Assembly: GCF_030867145.1 (NCBI RefSeq)
Contig: NC_134443.1
Span: 1,426,001 to 1,490,000, forward strand
Length of the DNA stretch: 64,000 nt
From: Opisthocomus hoazin
Taxonomy: Eukaryota; Chordata; Aves; Opisthocomiformes; Opisthocomidae
Direction of reading: 5' to 3'
Shown here: positions 23,501 through 38,919 of the stretch, one piece after another
Numbering within the stretch: the stretch's first letter is position 1
How the letters are laid out: each line of letters opens with the position of its first letter
Made by a program: the position numbers and the translations under genes
The notes under the pieces: generated by a model
The model's input: the letters and a program-made list of their open reading frames with translations, nothing else
Told to the model about the DNA's origin: nothing
Databases searched by the model: none

Positions 23501-25154
23501 CTGTAGAAACTCAAAGTCACCTTCTGCTGTCAGCTGACCTGGTGGAAAATTCAGCTGTGGTTGTGCTGGGCTGACTTCAGTTCTGGCCGTGCCGTGACGG
23601 CTGGAGACGGTGGAGGTCGGGCAGCTCCTGTCTTTACTCCCGCGTAACTCGCCCGTTTCAATGGGGTTACTCTGCTGGAATCTGAAGTGGTTTCAGCCCT
23701 GGCAGGCTGCGGCGTTACCGCTGGATCCACTCCAGCATCGCTTCCGAGCTGCTAATGGAGCAAATTGAAAGTCACCCCCGGTAAAGTGACACTAATGTAA
23801 AACCTGGAGTGGTTCCACTGGTCTCTGAGCAGGGCTTAACAAAATGAAGTCACCCCTCCGACGGCAGCACCGGTTTGCCGGGCAGCTGATGGCAGAACGT
23901 GTTTTCTGGTCTTGCGATGATGCTTTTGAAACAACTCGCAGAGAAACGGAGCGGTTTCGTGGCTGCGGATCTTCCCTCGGCTCCCGGGAGCTGGGCCGGA
24001 GAGACGTGGTCGCGGGCTGCTTTGCTCGTCTGTGAAAACATCAGCACTTTTTTTTTTTTTCCTTTTTCCTTATGAATTCTGTTCAAGATTATCATAAAAA
24101 AAGGGGAAAAAAAAAAACAACGAACCCAGGGGCCAGATCCTGTTTTGCAATTGAGGATTTGCTCCGGGGTTCAAAGCAGCGTTAAGCAAACATGAAAGGC
24201 AGCGGGCATGAGCGCCGAAGAACCCCAGAGCAGCAGGTCCGTTGGAGCCGTGGCCGCCGCAGAGCCCGTTCTCGCTGCCGTGCAGCCGAGCCGACTGATC
24301 CCAGCCCCGGGCGAGCCGGGGAAATCTCCAGGGATGCCCAGAGCAGCCCCCGGGCGTCCGGCTGCACGGCCCGGAGCCTTTGGGGCTGCGGAGGATTTCC
24401 TCCAGCTCTGCCCCGGTATCAGGGAGATCCGGGCTCCAGCTTGCTGCCGTTGGGACTCTGGCAAAGCAGCTCCGGTGGGATTTCCCACCTAAGCCGTGAG
24501 CTAAAACGAACCCCAAACCCCTGGGGACCGTCAGCAGCCAAATGCCGGCCATACCCACGCGGCTTCCAGGGGAGCTCAGCCCTCCGCCAGCCCTTCATGG
24601 CTTTTGCTTGACCGCTGCCACGTTAGCTTTCTCTCCTCCTCGCTCAAAAACGCTGTACAAGTTTGTGTGTATCCGCTTTCCGACGGCTCCGGGTGCGACC
24701 ACGCGGTCCTACGCCACGGTACCACCAACCTCGCGCTGAGCCAGCCCGGCTCGAGCCCGGCCGTCCTGACTCTGTGGCCCTTCCATTCAAAGTCCATTCC
24801 CTCTTCCGTTGTGTATGCTTTTTTTCCCTCCCCCCCCCCCCTCTTTTCTTTTAACGTCATAGGAAACCTGTAGTCGGGATTGTTACTATTGGAAACCGAT
24901 CACATGTTCCATCCAGGTATTTTCATCTCTCCGGCGTTACGCAAAAATAAAGGCCTGAGAGAGAGATATAACCGAACATAGAAGTAGAGTTAGGCTCGTT
25001 GTCTGAGTTTTGAGGCATATAGTATAAGGGGAGAAGGAAAAAAATTAAAATAAAATAAAAAATTAAAATAATGATGTTGCACAACTTGTAGAAAACAAAG
25101 AAGGGAAAGGGTTAATGTATTAAATGTGCTAAATTACATTAAGAACTTAATTTT

Positions 25155-25160
25155 ATTAAA
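25155..25160 (+). promoter_or_regulatory. MEX3A: Candidate distal MEX3A poly(A) signal (ATTAAA)
   Basis: ATTAAA lies at the end of the last AT-rich block. GT-rich sequence (TTGGTGTCC, then TTGGTTTCTGTCTGTTC) follows 20-45 bases downstream. GC-rich intergenic sequence begins right after it. Confidence 0.5.
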
Positions 25161-25214
25161 GTATTATTACTTAAGAAACTTGGTGTCCGCTCTTGGTTTC
25201 TGTCTGTTCACGCT

Positions 25215-26174
25215 TCAGGAGGGGGTCCAGAAGGGGGGGGTTGGGAACCGGCCGGGCTGAGCGTGGGGGATGGCGGGGTTCTGACCTCCTTCTGCCACCC
25301 CTCCCGGGTCTCACGCCGTTAGCAACACTTCTCGGGGTTAATTAGAGCAAAGCAGTTTCATTTGCAAGACTACCAGGTGCCCGGCACCGGCTCCCAGTCC
25401 TGGTGGCAGCAAGGTCCCGCGTCCGCGAGCCTCATCTGCAAACCCTTGCCTCCCCCTTCCCGCTCCTTCATTCCAGCAGAAATTCTATAAAAGCTGGAAA
25501 ACCGGGAGCAAAACCGAGCTGAAAGCATCAACCTGAGCCTAAACGAGCTGATCATGGCGTGCGTCCGTGCCCTGTCCCTCTGCGGAGCCGGGGGCAGCAT
25601 CCTTCCCCCCGCGCCCACCTCTCCCGGCGACGGGGCTGACATCACCTCTTGGCACCGCGTTTCGGCGCGGGCAGATGGTGCTGCGGGAGACGGTGACGCT
25701 TGGCAGCTCTGCGGCTGGTCCGCGTGTGGCCGTGCCTCTCCCAGCCGGCGTGGGCACGGGGCAGAGTCCGGCCGGCTGCGGTGACGACCGTCACTCGCCC
25801 GGGGACAGCCTCCAGCCGCGGTCAGGCGGGATGGCTCAAGCCAAGGTGAAGATGCTGCCAGGGCTGGGGTGGTTGGAGAAAAATGGGCAACCTCAACCCA
25901 AACAGGGCCGGCATCCACGCGGCACAGCGCCGGTGCCGCGGCACCAGGATCCAACCTGCCCCCTCTGAGCCTGAGTTCCCAGCTCTCCCCTCCAGTCTCC
26001 CAGCAAGACACCCCTTTACGAAGGCTACGGTGCCACCTTCCTCCCTGCCCCTCCTCTTCCTCGCCTCTCACGCCCTTCCTCCTTGGGGATGCCGCTCCGT
26101 GCCCAAGCGGGCAGCAGCGTGGGGCCGGAGCTGGCGCAGTTCCTGGCCTCAAGGAAGGACCCTGGCAGAGAGCG
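25215..26174. other. Intergenic gap between MEX3A and the RAB11A-like gene (tail to tail)
   Basis: This is about 1 kb of GC-rich, non-repetitive sequence between the putative distal MEX3A poly(A) site on the plus strand and the RAB11A-like poly(A) signal on the minus strand. I saw no coding or repeat feature. Confidence 0.6.
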
Positions 26175-26190
26175 AGCCCCCAGCAGCAGC

Positions 26191-26196
26191 TTTATT
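26191..26196 (-). promoter_or_regulatory. Poly(A) signal of the RAB11A-like gene
   Basis: Minus-strand AATAAA (plus-strand TTTATT) lies 1.14 kb downstream of the stop codon. No better signal was seen between it and the stop, so the 3' UTR probably covers about 26175-27336. Confidence 0.6.
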
Positions 26197-27336
26197 TGGG
26201 GATTTTTGCCCAAATTCCCGTTTTGTCGATGAATCGTGCCCCAAGGCAAGGCCCCGGCGCAGACCCTGCCGGCACAGCCGAGTGAGATGGGGGTGAGCAT
26301 GGAGAGACTGGGACACCCCCCAAAAAACCCACCGCTGTGATGGGGGACGCGCTCCCAGCGCTGGGGTTAATGGGAAGGGACAGGGTCTCCCAGCAACGCC
26401 ACCGCAGCGCCTGCACCCCTCTTGATTGACACCTGCCAATCACCCTCTGAGAGGGGCACTGGGCTCAGCCCAGCCCTTCCCAGCACCGCGGGCCGTGTCT
26501 GCCCCGGGAGGGTCCCGCTGTCCCCCTCGTGTGGGGCCGACGCTCCGTCTCGGGGCAGCCGGGACACGAGTGGGAAAACACTCGAGTGGGGCAGGCTCGA
26601 GTCACGCCGGGGGCTCCCCGCAGCCCAGGGCCGAGGGGCTCCGTGTGCTGGCACCCAGCGAGATGCCCACCCTCAGCACCCTGCCCTCACCCGCGCCCCA
26701 CCAAAGCCCTGGGACCCCCTCGTCCCCTCCTCGGGGCTCCCCCAGCCCCCGGCTGGGGCTCACAGCGTGAAAAATGGGGTTCTTCCAGGCACGAGCAGGG
26801 TGTCACCTCCCGCACCCCTCCGGGTGACCCACAGCCGCCCCAGCAGCGCCCCGAGGCACAGGAGGAGCAGGGCTGGGTGCAAGCGGCTGCGTGGGTGCTC
26901 GCTGCACCGGGCAGGAGAAGGGTGCACCCTGCGTCCCCCTCCCCACCCCGCCCCGAAGGGCTGCGCCCAGGGGTGCCGCAGGAACGCGGCACCAAACAAG
27001 GGAGTCGCAGTGTTGGGGCTTGTTGGGTGCCACCCTGAGTCACCCGGTGACTGCGGCTGCAGGGCTGGAGGAAGCAGGGACACGAGGGGATGGCGTGTCC
27101 CAACCCACGGGGAGAGACCCCGACGCTGGCCCCCCGCCCTGCTATTTGTGTAGGTCCTACACAAACGCAGAGAGAGCAGCGGCCAGGCAGCGTGATGGTG
27201 CACGGGAGAGCAGCCCCCAGCCCGCCCTGTTGCGGGGGGCTGCAGCGAGCGGAGGCAGAGGGTGAGGAAGACGATGCTGCCATGTGCTGGGTGGCGGTGG
27301 GGGGGGTGTCAGGGTGGGGGGCACCCCGGGGGGGGC

Positions 27337-32338
<5,002 letters not shown>

Positions 32339-32428
32339 CTCGCCCAGCACCACAGCCCCGCTCCCACTGGGCCAACTGGGATTTCCGGACCTTACCCAGT
32401 CCTGGCAGGGGCTGTCCCCTGCGCGGCC

Positions 32429-32466
32429 ATTGGCGGCCACAGCTCTTCCTCCTCCACAGCCATTGG
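32429..32466 (-). promoter_or_regulatory. Two inverted CCAAT boxes upstream of the RAB11A-like gene
   Basis: ATTGG on the plus strand (CCAAT for this minus-strand gene) lies at 32429-32433 and 32462-32466, 33 bases apart, about three helical turns. They are about 90 and 125 bases upstream of the start codon. NF-Y pairs with such spacing are common in TATA-less promoters. Confidence 0.6.
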
Positions 32467-32684
32467 CAGCCGGGGCTGTCCGTCACCGCCCAGGTGTGCT
32501 CACCTGGGCCAGGTAAGGGGGGGGGGGGGGGGGGGGTGGCCAGGATCGGCTGCTGCCCTGGGCAAGGGATCTGCTCCCTGCTCGGCCCCCCGGGCTCCCG
32601 GGGGCTCGGGGGTCTGCGCATGGAGAGCACTGCAGGGCGGCAGGGAAGGGCCACCACCGCGCGGACACAGGCCACCGATGGGGA

Positions 32685-33595
32685 CAGTCAGGGGCCACCG
32701 ACAGGGATGATCATGGGTCACTGATGGGGATGGTCAGGGGCCACCAACGGGGACGGTCATGGGTCACTGATGGGGACGGTTGGGGGCCACCGACAGGGAT
32801 GGTCATGGGTCACTGATGGGGACGGTCGGGGGCCACCGACAGGGATGGTCATGGGTCACTGATGGGGACGGTTGGGGGCCACCGACAGGGATGGTCATGG
32901 GTCACTGATGGGGACGGTTGGGGGCCACCGACGGGGACGGTCATGGGTCACTGATGGGGACGGTCGTGGGCCACTAACGGGGAGGGTTGTGGGTCACTGA
33001 TGGGATGGTTGTGGGTCACCGATGGGGTTGGTCATGGCTCACGGATGGGGATGGTTGTGGGTTGCTGATGGGGACGGTCATGGGCCACCAACGGGGATGG
33101 TCATGGCCGTGGGTCCCCGATGAGGATGGTTGTGGGGCCCTGATGGAAATGCTCATGGGTCACCGACAGGAATGGTCGTGAGCCCCCAATGGGGACAGTC
33201 ATGGGCCACCTATGGGGGACGGTCCTGGGCCACTGATGGGGATGGTCATGGGTCACCAACAGGACGGTTGTGGGTCACCAATGGGGATGGTCATGGCTGT
33301 GGGCCCCTGATGGGGACGGTCGTGGGCCACTGATGGGGACAGTCGTGGGCCCCTGATGGGGATGGTCCTGGGCCCCTGATGGGGATGGTCATTGGCCACT
33401 GATGGGGATGGTTGTGGCTGTGGGCCACTGATGGCAATGGTCGTGGGTCACCAATGCGGATGGTCGTGGACCACCGATGGGACAGTTGTGGGTCATCGAC
33501 AGGGATGGTCGTGGCCGTGGGACCCCGAAGGGGATGGTCATAGGCCACCGATGGGGACAGTCATGGGCCACCAACAGGGACGGCCATGGCCACGC
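32685..33595. repeat. Minisatellite, 23-base unit in a 46-base dimer register
   Basis: About 40 copies alternate two related 23-base types, one around GATGGGGACGGTTGGGGG and one around GACAGGGATGGTCATGGG. The copies are most regular at 32700-32960 and decay to the right. The array lies between the RAB11A-like promoter and the downstream CR1 of RAB25. A run of about 20 G sits just before it, near 32516-32536. Confidence 0.95.
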
Positions 33596-33843
33596 TCTCC
33601 GTGCAGAACCGTGGATACGAAATGGGCGCTGGGCCGACAGCTCTTGCGCGGTGCGAAGGGGACGCGAAGAGAATACGGAGAATCCAGCAGCAATTCTCCC
33701 GTTCCCGAGGGGTTTCGGGTAACTGGCTGAGGCCAAGCCGTGGTTCGGACTGCTGAACTGCCAGGCGTCCCCCATCACCCACCGAGGGTGTGGGGACACG
33801 GGCTGGGAAAGGCTGTGTGGGGAGGGGGCACAGGGGGAAGGTG
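33596..33843. other. Short intergenic stretch between array and CR1
   Basis: Unique sequence of about 250 bases between the 23-base minisatellite and the CR1 copy D. No open frame with a recognisable product was seen. Confidence 0.6.
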
Positions 33844-34110
33844 GAATCACAGAATCACAGAATGGTGGGAGTTGGAAGGGACCTCTGTGGGTCACCCAGC
33901 CCAACCCCCTGCCCAAGCAGGGTCACCCAGAGCAGGGGGCACAGCACCGCAGCCACGCGGGGCTGGAATATCTCCAGAGAAGGAGACTCCACAGCCTCCC
34001 TGGGCAGCCTGGGCCAGGGCTCCGTCACCCTCAGAGGGAAGAAGTTCTTCTTCATCTTCAGCTGGAGCTTCCTCTGCTTCAGTTTGTGCCCGTTGCCCCT
34101 TATCGGGCAA
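33844..34110 (-). mobile_element. CR1 LINE, 5'-truncated 3' tail (copy D)
   Basis: It opens with two AATCACAG terminal units and GGGAGTTGGAAGGGACCTCT and stops near CCCGTTGCCCCTT. It lies about 100 bases beyond the RAB25 poly(A) signal. Confidence 0.94.
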
Positions 34111-34227
34111 TCAGGCCGGGCTTCTTGGGTGACCACGATCTCCAGTGTGTCACGGAGGTGGGGACCAGGGGATGGGACCACGAACACGCAGGAATTCCAG
34201 CTCAGCAAACCTGCATTTCACAAGTCC

Positions 34228-34233
34228 TTTAAT
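34228..34233 (-). promoter_or_regulatory. RAB25: RAB25 poly(A) signal (ATTAAA)
   Basis: Minus-strand ATTAAA (plus-strand TTTAAT) lies 660 bases beyond the stop codon. The 3' UTR is then about 34213-34893, GC-rich and without repeats. Confidence 0.6.
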
Positions 34234-34893
34234 GATCGCGTCACCGCCGCGCCGGACACGAAGCTGCCCCCGGGCCCCTCGGCACCAAGCTCTGCGCCGA
34301 GCCCCGTCCCGGCGTGCCCACAGGAGGGACCTTCGCCAGGTCCTGCCGTCGCGCTTGTCCCGGGATGGGGACGGAGATGTGCTGAGGGCTGGGCGCTGCC
34401 GCTTCGCTCCTTGGGGCTTGGGATGACCCCAGAGCAGTCCCCGGTGAGGACGGAGACGTGTGGGGACAGCCCCAGCCCCAGCGCGTGGCACAGGGTGGCC
34501 CCACGGGAGCAACCCCAGGGCCATCGGAGAAGCTCCCATCGCTGGCACCACCCTGGCCAGGACCTCCCGGCTCCTTCCCCAGCGACGCCTCGGGGGTCTC
34601 TCAGTCCTCTGCCCCCCAGGGCCGGAGGGGCTGGGGGTCCCTGCGTGACGCTGGTGATGCTAATTAGGGCCCGGCAAAAACGAAGCAGACGGAGCAGAGC
34701 TCCCGGCGCTGGTGCTTCTCCCCGTTCACGGCAGAATTTGGCCACTGTCCGGGTCGCTGGTCCCCACGGCACCAGGACGTGACACCAGCCCGTGCCGGCG
34801 GCCAGCCAGCGTGGAGGCAGACCCAGCTCTACGCCAGTGGCGTGTCCCCGGGCTGCGGGGGTCCCCGGGGGCTCCCCGGGGTCCCCGGCCAGC

Positions 34894-37800
34894 TCAGAGG
34901 GCCACGCAGCACGGGCGCTTCTCCGCCTGCGCCGCGGCCGGGCCCTCCGGGCTCTCGCTGGCGAGGGACACCGTGCTGCTGTGGCCGCTCCGCTGCTTCT
35001 GCTGCTGCACTTTGTGGAAGATCTCTGCAAAACAAGGGGGGCCGGGGGGAAAGGGGGGTCTGTGTCAGCCCCCCGGGGAAGCAGGGACGGCGGCGAGCCT
35101 GCAGCCCCCACTGCTCGCCCTCCGGCCCGCTGCTTGGCATGGCGGCGGCTCTCCTTCCCCGTCACGCCGCGGAGGGGACGAGCGGCGGGGTGACACGGGA
35201 GCAGAGGGGACGAGGGGCAGGTTGCCATGGGATCAGAGGGGACAAGCTGTGGGGTCCCATGGGAGCAGAGGGGACGAGCTGTGGGGTGCCATGGGAGCAC
35301 AGGGGACAAGCTGTGGGGTGATGCGGGAGCAGAGGGGATGAGCTGTGGGGTGACACCAGAGCAGAGGGGACGAGCTGTGGGGTCCCATGGGAGCACAGGG
35401 GACAAGCGGCGGGGTGCCATGGGAGCAGAGGGGACGAGCTGTGGGGTGACACCAGAGCAGAGGGGACGAGCTGTGTGGTCCCATGGGAACAGAGGGGACG
35501 AGGGGCAGGGTGCCATGGGAGCAGAGGGGACGAGCTGCGGGGTGACAAGGGAGCAGAGGGGACAAGCTATGGGGTGCCATGGGAGCAGAGGGGACAAGCG
35601 GCAGCGTCCCATGGGAGCAGAGGGGACGACCTGTGGGGTCCCATGGGAGCAGAGCGGATGAGCTGCGGGGTGACAAGGGAGCAGCTCCCCCGTGTCGCAT
35701 CCCCGCGGCGCCCCGGGAACACCCTGCGCTTGGGCAATTTCCTCTTGCCCAACCTGGGATTAGAGCCTCACCCCGCGCCGGGGCTGGCAGCTCGCCGGGC
35801 CAGGCTGGCTCGGCACGGCACGGCACGGCACGGCACGGCACGGCACGGCACGGCACGGCACGGCACACCTTGATGCCATTCCTGGAGAGGTGCCGCTGGC
35901 CGAGCATCCGTCCCCGTCCCCCCAGGTCCCCGCGGCCGGTTCGGCAGGGTGCTGGAGACATTGAGTCAGGAGTTTGGGACAACAGGGAGGGCGACCGGGA
36001 TTACAGGGGGAGAAGGAACCCCCAGGGCTTCGGGGATGCCCGAGGGGGGCCCCGTGAGAACAAAGCCACCAGTGCGAGGGTGGAACGCCCGGCACCGAAG
36101 GCCGGAGACCAAACCAGCCAGAAAGACGACTCCAAAATCGGCCCCAAAGAGCTCAGGCGGAGCAGGGCAGAGACGCGCGCGCATCCTCCGCCCAGCCCGG
36201 CGTCCCCGGTAAGGGACCCCGCGATGCCCCGGGACCCCGCCGGCGCGCGTACCCTTCAGGATGGTCTCGAACGCCTGCTCAACGTTGGTGGAATCCAGCG
36301 CCGAGGTCTCGACAAACAGCAGCCCGTTGTTGTCTGCAAGGAGAGGAGACCCCCGAGACAATGCAGACCCCGGCGAGACCACCCGGAGCTCCATTTCGCA
36401 GCCCCTTCGGAGCCGGTCGGGTGCCCGCAGCGGTGCGGGTCCCTGCTGCCAGGGAGGTTCCCAAGCCCCCAGCCCCGTTGCGGGGTGCCAGCTCGTACCT
36501 GCGAACATTTTCGCCTCCTCCATGGGCACCTCCCGAGCCTGCGTGAGGTCGGTCTTGTTCCCCACCAGCATGACGACGATGCTGGCCTCGGCGTGGTCGT
36601 ACAGCTCCTTCAGCCAGCGGTCCACCACGTCGTACGTCTGGTGTTTGGTGATGTCAAAGACGACCAGGGCACCCACGGCCCCCCGGTAATACCTACGGGA
36701 GAACCCCGCCGTCACCCCACTCTCCTGCAGCATCCTCACCCCTGAGGCTCAACCACGAAGGCATCACCGCCCGGGTACCAGCGGGACCCCCCCCATTTCG
36801 GGCATCCCGTCCTTACGCAGAGGTGATGGCCCGGTAGCGCTCCAGCCCGGCTGTGTCCCAGATCTGAGCCTTCACCACGGCGTCTCCCACCAGGATGGTG
36901 CGGGTGGAGAACTCCACGCCGATGGTGGTGCGGCTGTCGTGGTTGAACTCGTTGCGGGTGAAGCGGGAGAGCAGGTTGGTTTTGCCCACCCCGGACTCCC
37001 CGATCAGGACGACTGCGGAAGGAAGGGAGAAAGCCCACCGGAGCCGTCGAGGAGGGCTGAGGGCTGCTCCGGGACACTTCACCATAACTCAAACCACCAT
37101 TTCTGACCAGAGCCAGCTCAGCCAGCGGCTCGTTGCCTCGGCAGCGTGGCACCCGGACCGCCCCAGCTGCCCGCACAAGGTGCACGGGTGTCCCTCCTTG
37201 CCTGGTGACCCCAGACCTGGGCACAGAGGCCAGGTGTGACACCCAGCATGGCCCCTCCCCCAGCAAACGGGGCTCCTGTCCCCGCGTCCTGAGCACTCAG
37301 CCCCTCGAGCGCGGCTGAGCCACCTCGGCTGAGCCCACCCGTGCTCCCTGTCTGCTGGCGTGGCCCCGGCGATGTTTGGGGAGGTCACGGCCACCAGGCT
37401 CTGGGTGCAGGAGCAGGGCGAGGATGCTGGCAAGCCCTGGGGTCACCCTGCTGCGGTGGGCACAGGCTCCATCGCCGCTTGCCCAAGGGCAGCACCGAGC
37501 TCCAGCCGGTAGCACCCAGCAGACACACGACGCCGGGGCCCCGAGCCAGCGAACTCAATCCGGGGGGCAAGTGGCTGTGCCCCCACTTCTCCAACCCAGG
37601 TTTGACCCCCGCGTCCTCCGCGTGTGCCACCACCCAGGTCACCGCAGCAGAATGACTTTTAGATGCCCGCCGTTCTCCGGAGTTAATGGGCTCGCGCGGC
37701 ATTCGTGTCTCAAACGCTCAGCCCCGGCCGTCCCAGCCCCCACCGATTCGCCCGGCGTCCCATGCCTGCAGCCTTGGGGTGGGCACTGGACCCCCCCGTG

Positions 37801-38082
37801 CCTCTGCAGACCCCAGCACCGTTCGCTGGCCCTGACCTCGCTGCCCTCAGCCGGGGACGCGGCCGAGGCTCCCCCAACCCCTCGCAGCTCCCGGCACACA
37901 TCAGAGCTCCAGCGACGGCCAACACCATCCCAGTCTGGCACAGGGCAGCACTGGGAGGAAAGCACAATTCCCTCCCCGCAGCCCCCGGCCCCCCGCTCCA
38001 TCCCTTTTGGGGAGGGGGGTTCCGATCACGCCCAGGACTCACCCTTGAAGACGAAGTTATAATCCTCCTCGGCGCTGCTCAT
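34894..38082 (-). CDS. RAB25: RAB25 small GTPase (5 exons, 213 aa)
   Basis: Minus-strand exons are 38043-38082, 36817-37012, 36499-36692, 36253-36333 and 34894-35024, all with GT-AG borders. The protein starts [20 protein letters not shown]. It has the P-loop GESGVGKT, the base motif NKTD and ETSALDS, and ends CCVAL where human RAB25 has CCISL. The decisive mark is switch [17 protein letters not shown]: leucine replaces the catalytic glutamine, the known RAB25 signature that weakens GTP hydrolysis. RAB25 is an epithelial member of the RAB11 group acting on apical recycling endosomes and integrin traffic. The length equals human RAB25 (213 aa). It lies between the RAB11A-like gene and LAMTOR2, all on the same strand; RAB25 next to LAMTOR2 is also the human order as I recall it. 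Confidence 0.97.
35160..35690. repeat. Minisatellite, 33-base unit, in RAB25 intron 4
   Basis: About 16 copies of a 33-base unit share the core GGAGCAGAGGGGACGAGCTG followed by TGGGGTG. Because 33 is a multiple of three, frames stay open across the array on both strands; these are not genes. Copies differ by a few substitutions, so the array is not brand new. Confidence 0.96.
35808..35867. repeat. (CGGCA)n pentamer microsatellite
   Basis: At least 11 perfect CGGCA units stand in RAB25 intron 4, about 120 bases from the 33-base array. The perfect copies suggest that it is young or actively changing. Confidence 0.97.
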
Positions 38083-38780
38083 GTCGCTCCGGCTGCCGCC
38101 CGCGCTCGCCGGGGCCGCGGTCGCTCGGTTTCCTCCTTCCCACGGCAAAGCCTCGCGCGGGCGGCGGGGCGGAGATGGAGGGGGGCAAAGTTCCTTCCCC
38201 GTCGGGCAGCGAGCGGGGTCCGGGGGCAGCAAGTGGGGTCCGGGTCAGCAAGTGGGGTCCGGGTCAGCGAGCGGGGTTCGGGGAGCGACGGCGAGGCCGG
38301 CCGGGTTGGCGGTGCGGCACGGCCGGTTGACTCACGGGGTGGGACTGGGTGCCGCGGCGCAGGTTGGGCAGGTAGTGTCACCCCTGGGACCGTGACGGGG
38401 CGGCCGGAGGAGGAGCCGGGGCCTGATCCTGGCCGCCGAGGCCGGCGCGGGGCAGGCTGGGGCGTGGTGGGCAGCGGGGCCAGAACCAGAGCCCCCAGCT
38501 CGGCTCTGACCCGGTGGGAACGCGTTTCCTCGCCTCTGCTGCCATCGTGTGAAAGCCGGGGAAACTGGGGAAGGGAAGGAGCCCCCCGCCGCCCCCCGCC
38601 ACCCCAACGCAGGGGGGCTCGGCTCTGTCGCACCCCCTCCCCCCGCCCGCGAGCCCCTTGCAGCCCCTGCCCCGGTTTTCCCCATCGCGGAGCTACAGGA
38701 CCCCCAAAGCACCGCCTGGGACCCCCCCAGCCTGCCCAGGCGTGCGTTACCCCCCCGGCCCCTCATTTCGAGACACAGAC
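38083..38780. other. RAB25 upstream region and LAMTOR2 downstream gap
   Basis: This 700-base interval holds the RAB25 promoter. The sequence just upstream of the start codon is GC-rich. A short tandem repeat of about 19 bases (CAGCAAGTGGGGTCCGGGT-like) lies at 38210-38285. No TATA box was seen. The rest is unique C-rich sequence. Confidence 0.6.
38210..38285. repeat. Short tandem repeat, 19-20-base unit, near RAB25 start
   Basis: Four units share AGCGAGCGGGG or AGCAAGTGGGG followed by TCCGGG. It is placed 130-200 bases upstream of the RAB25 start codon, so it probably overlaps the promoter. Confidence 0.85.
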
Positions 38781-38798
38781 ACAAGCATCAGCCACACT

Positions 38799-38847
38799 TT
38801 TATTCCTGCCCCCCCCCCAAGCTTTTTTGCCCCCCCCCCACTTTATT
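38799..38847 (-). promoter_or_regulatory. LAMTOR2: Two LAMTOR2 poly(A) signals
   Basis: Minus-strand AATAAA lies at 38842-38847 and again at 38799-38804, about 75 and 115 bases beyond the stop codon. The 3' UTR is therefore very short, as is usual for this gene. Confidence 0.7.
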
Positions 38848-38919
38848 CCCAAAGCAGGACCGAGCTCCGGGACGCCCGTGGGGCCGCGATGCCGGCGTCG
38901 CAGCGCAGGGTCCCTGCGC

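Larger units (their letters stand above)
13939..25180 (+). other. MEX3A: Candidate very long MEX3A 3' UTR
   Basis: No open exon with a recognisable product was seen in this stretch. It alternates AT-rich blocks with many AATAAA or ATTAAA words (about 14.0-15.9, 17.2-17.6, 19.27-20.04, 21.2-21.77 and 24.85-25.17 kb) and CpG-rich blocks (about 16.3-16.7, 18.1-19.25, 20.05-21.15, 21.8-22.7 and 24.2-24.8 kb). The last good signal is ATTAAA at 25155-25160, followed by GT-rich sequence near 25180-25210, a proper downstream element. Earlier ends are also possible, for example after the AATAAA words near 14.1, 19.7 or 24.95 kb. MEX3 mRNAs are known for long 3' UTRs, but the 11 kb extent is inference. 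Confidence 0.45.

Noticed and set aside
35227-35680. Repetitive open frames on both strands in RAB25 intron 4
   Set aside because: The 33-base unit is a multiple of three, so open frames are automatic. The array lies between two RAB25 coding exons.
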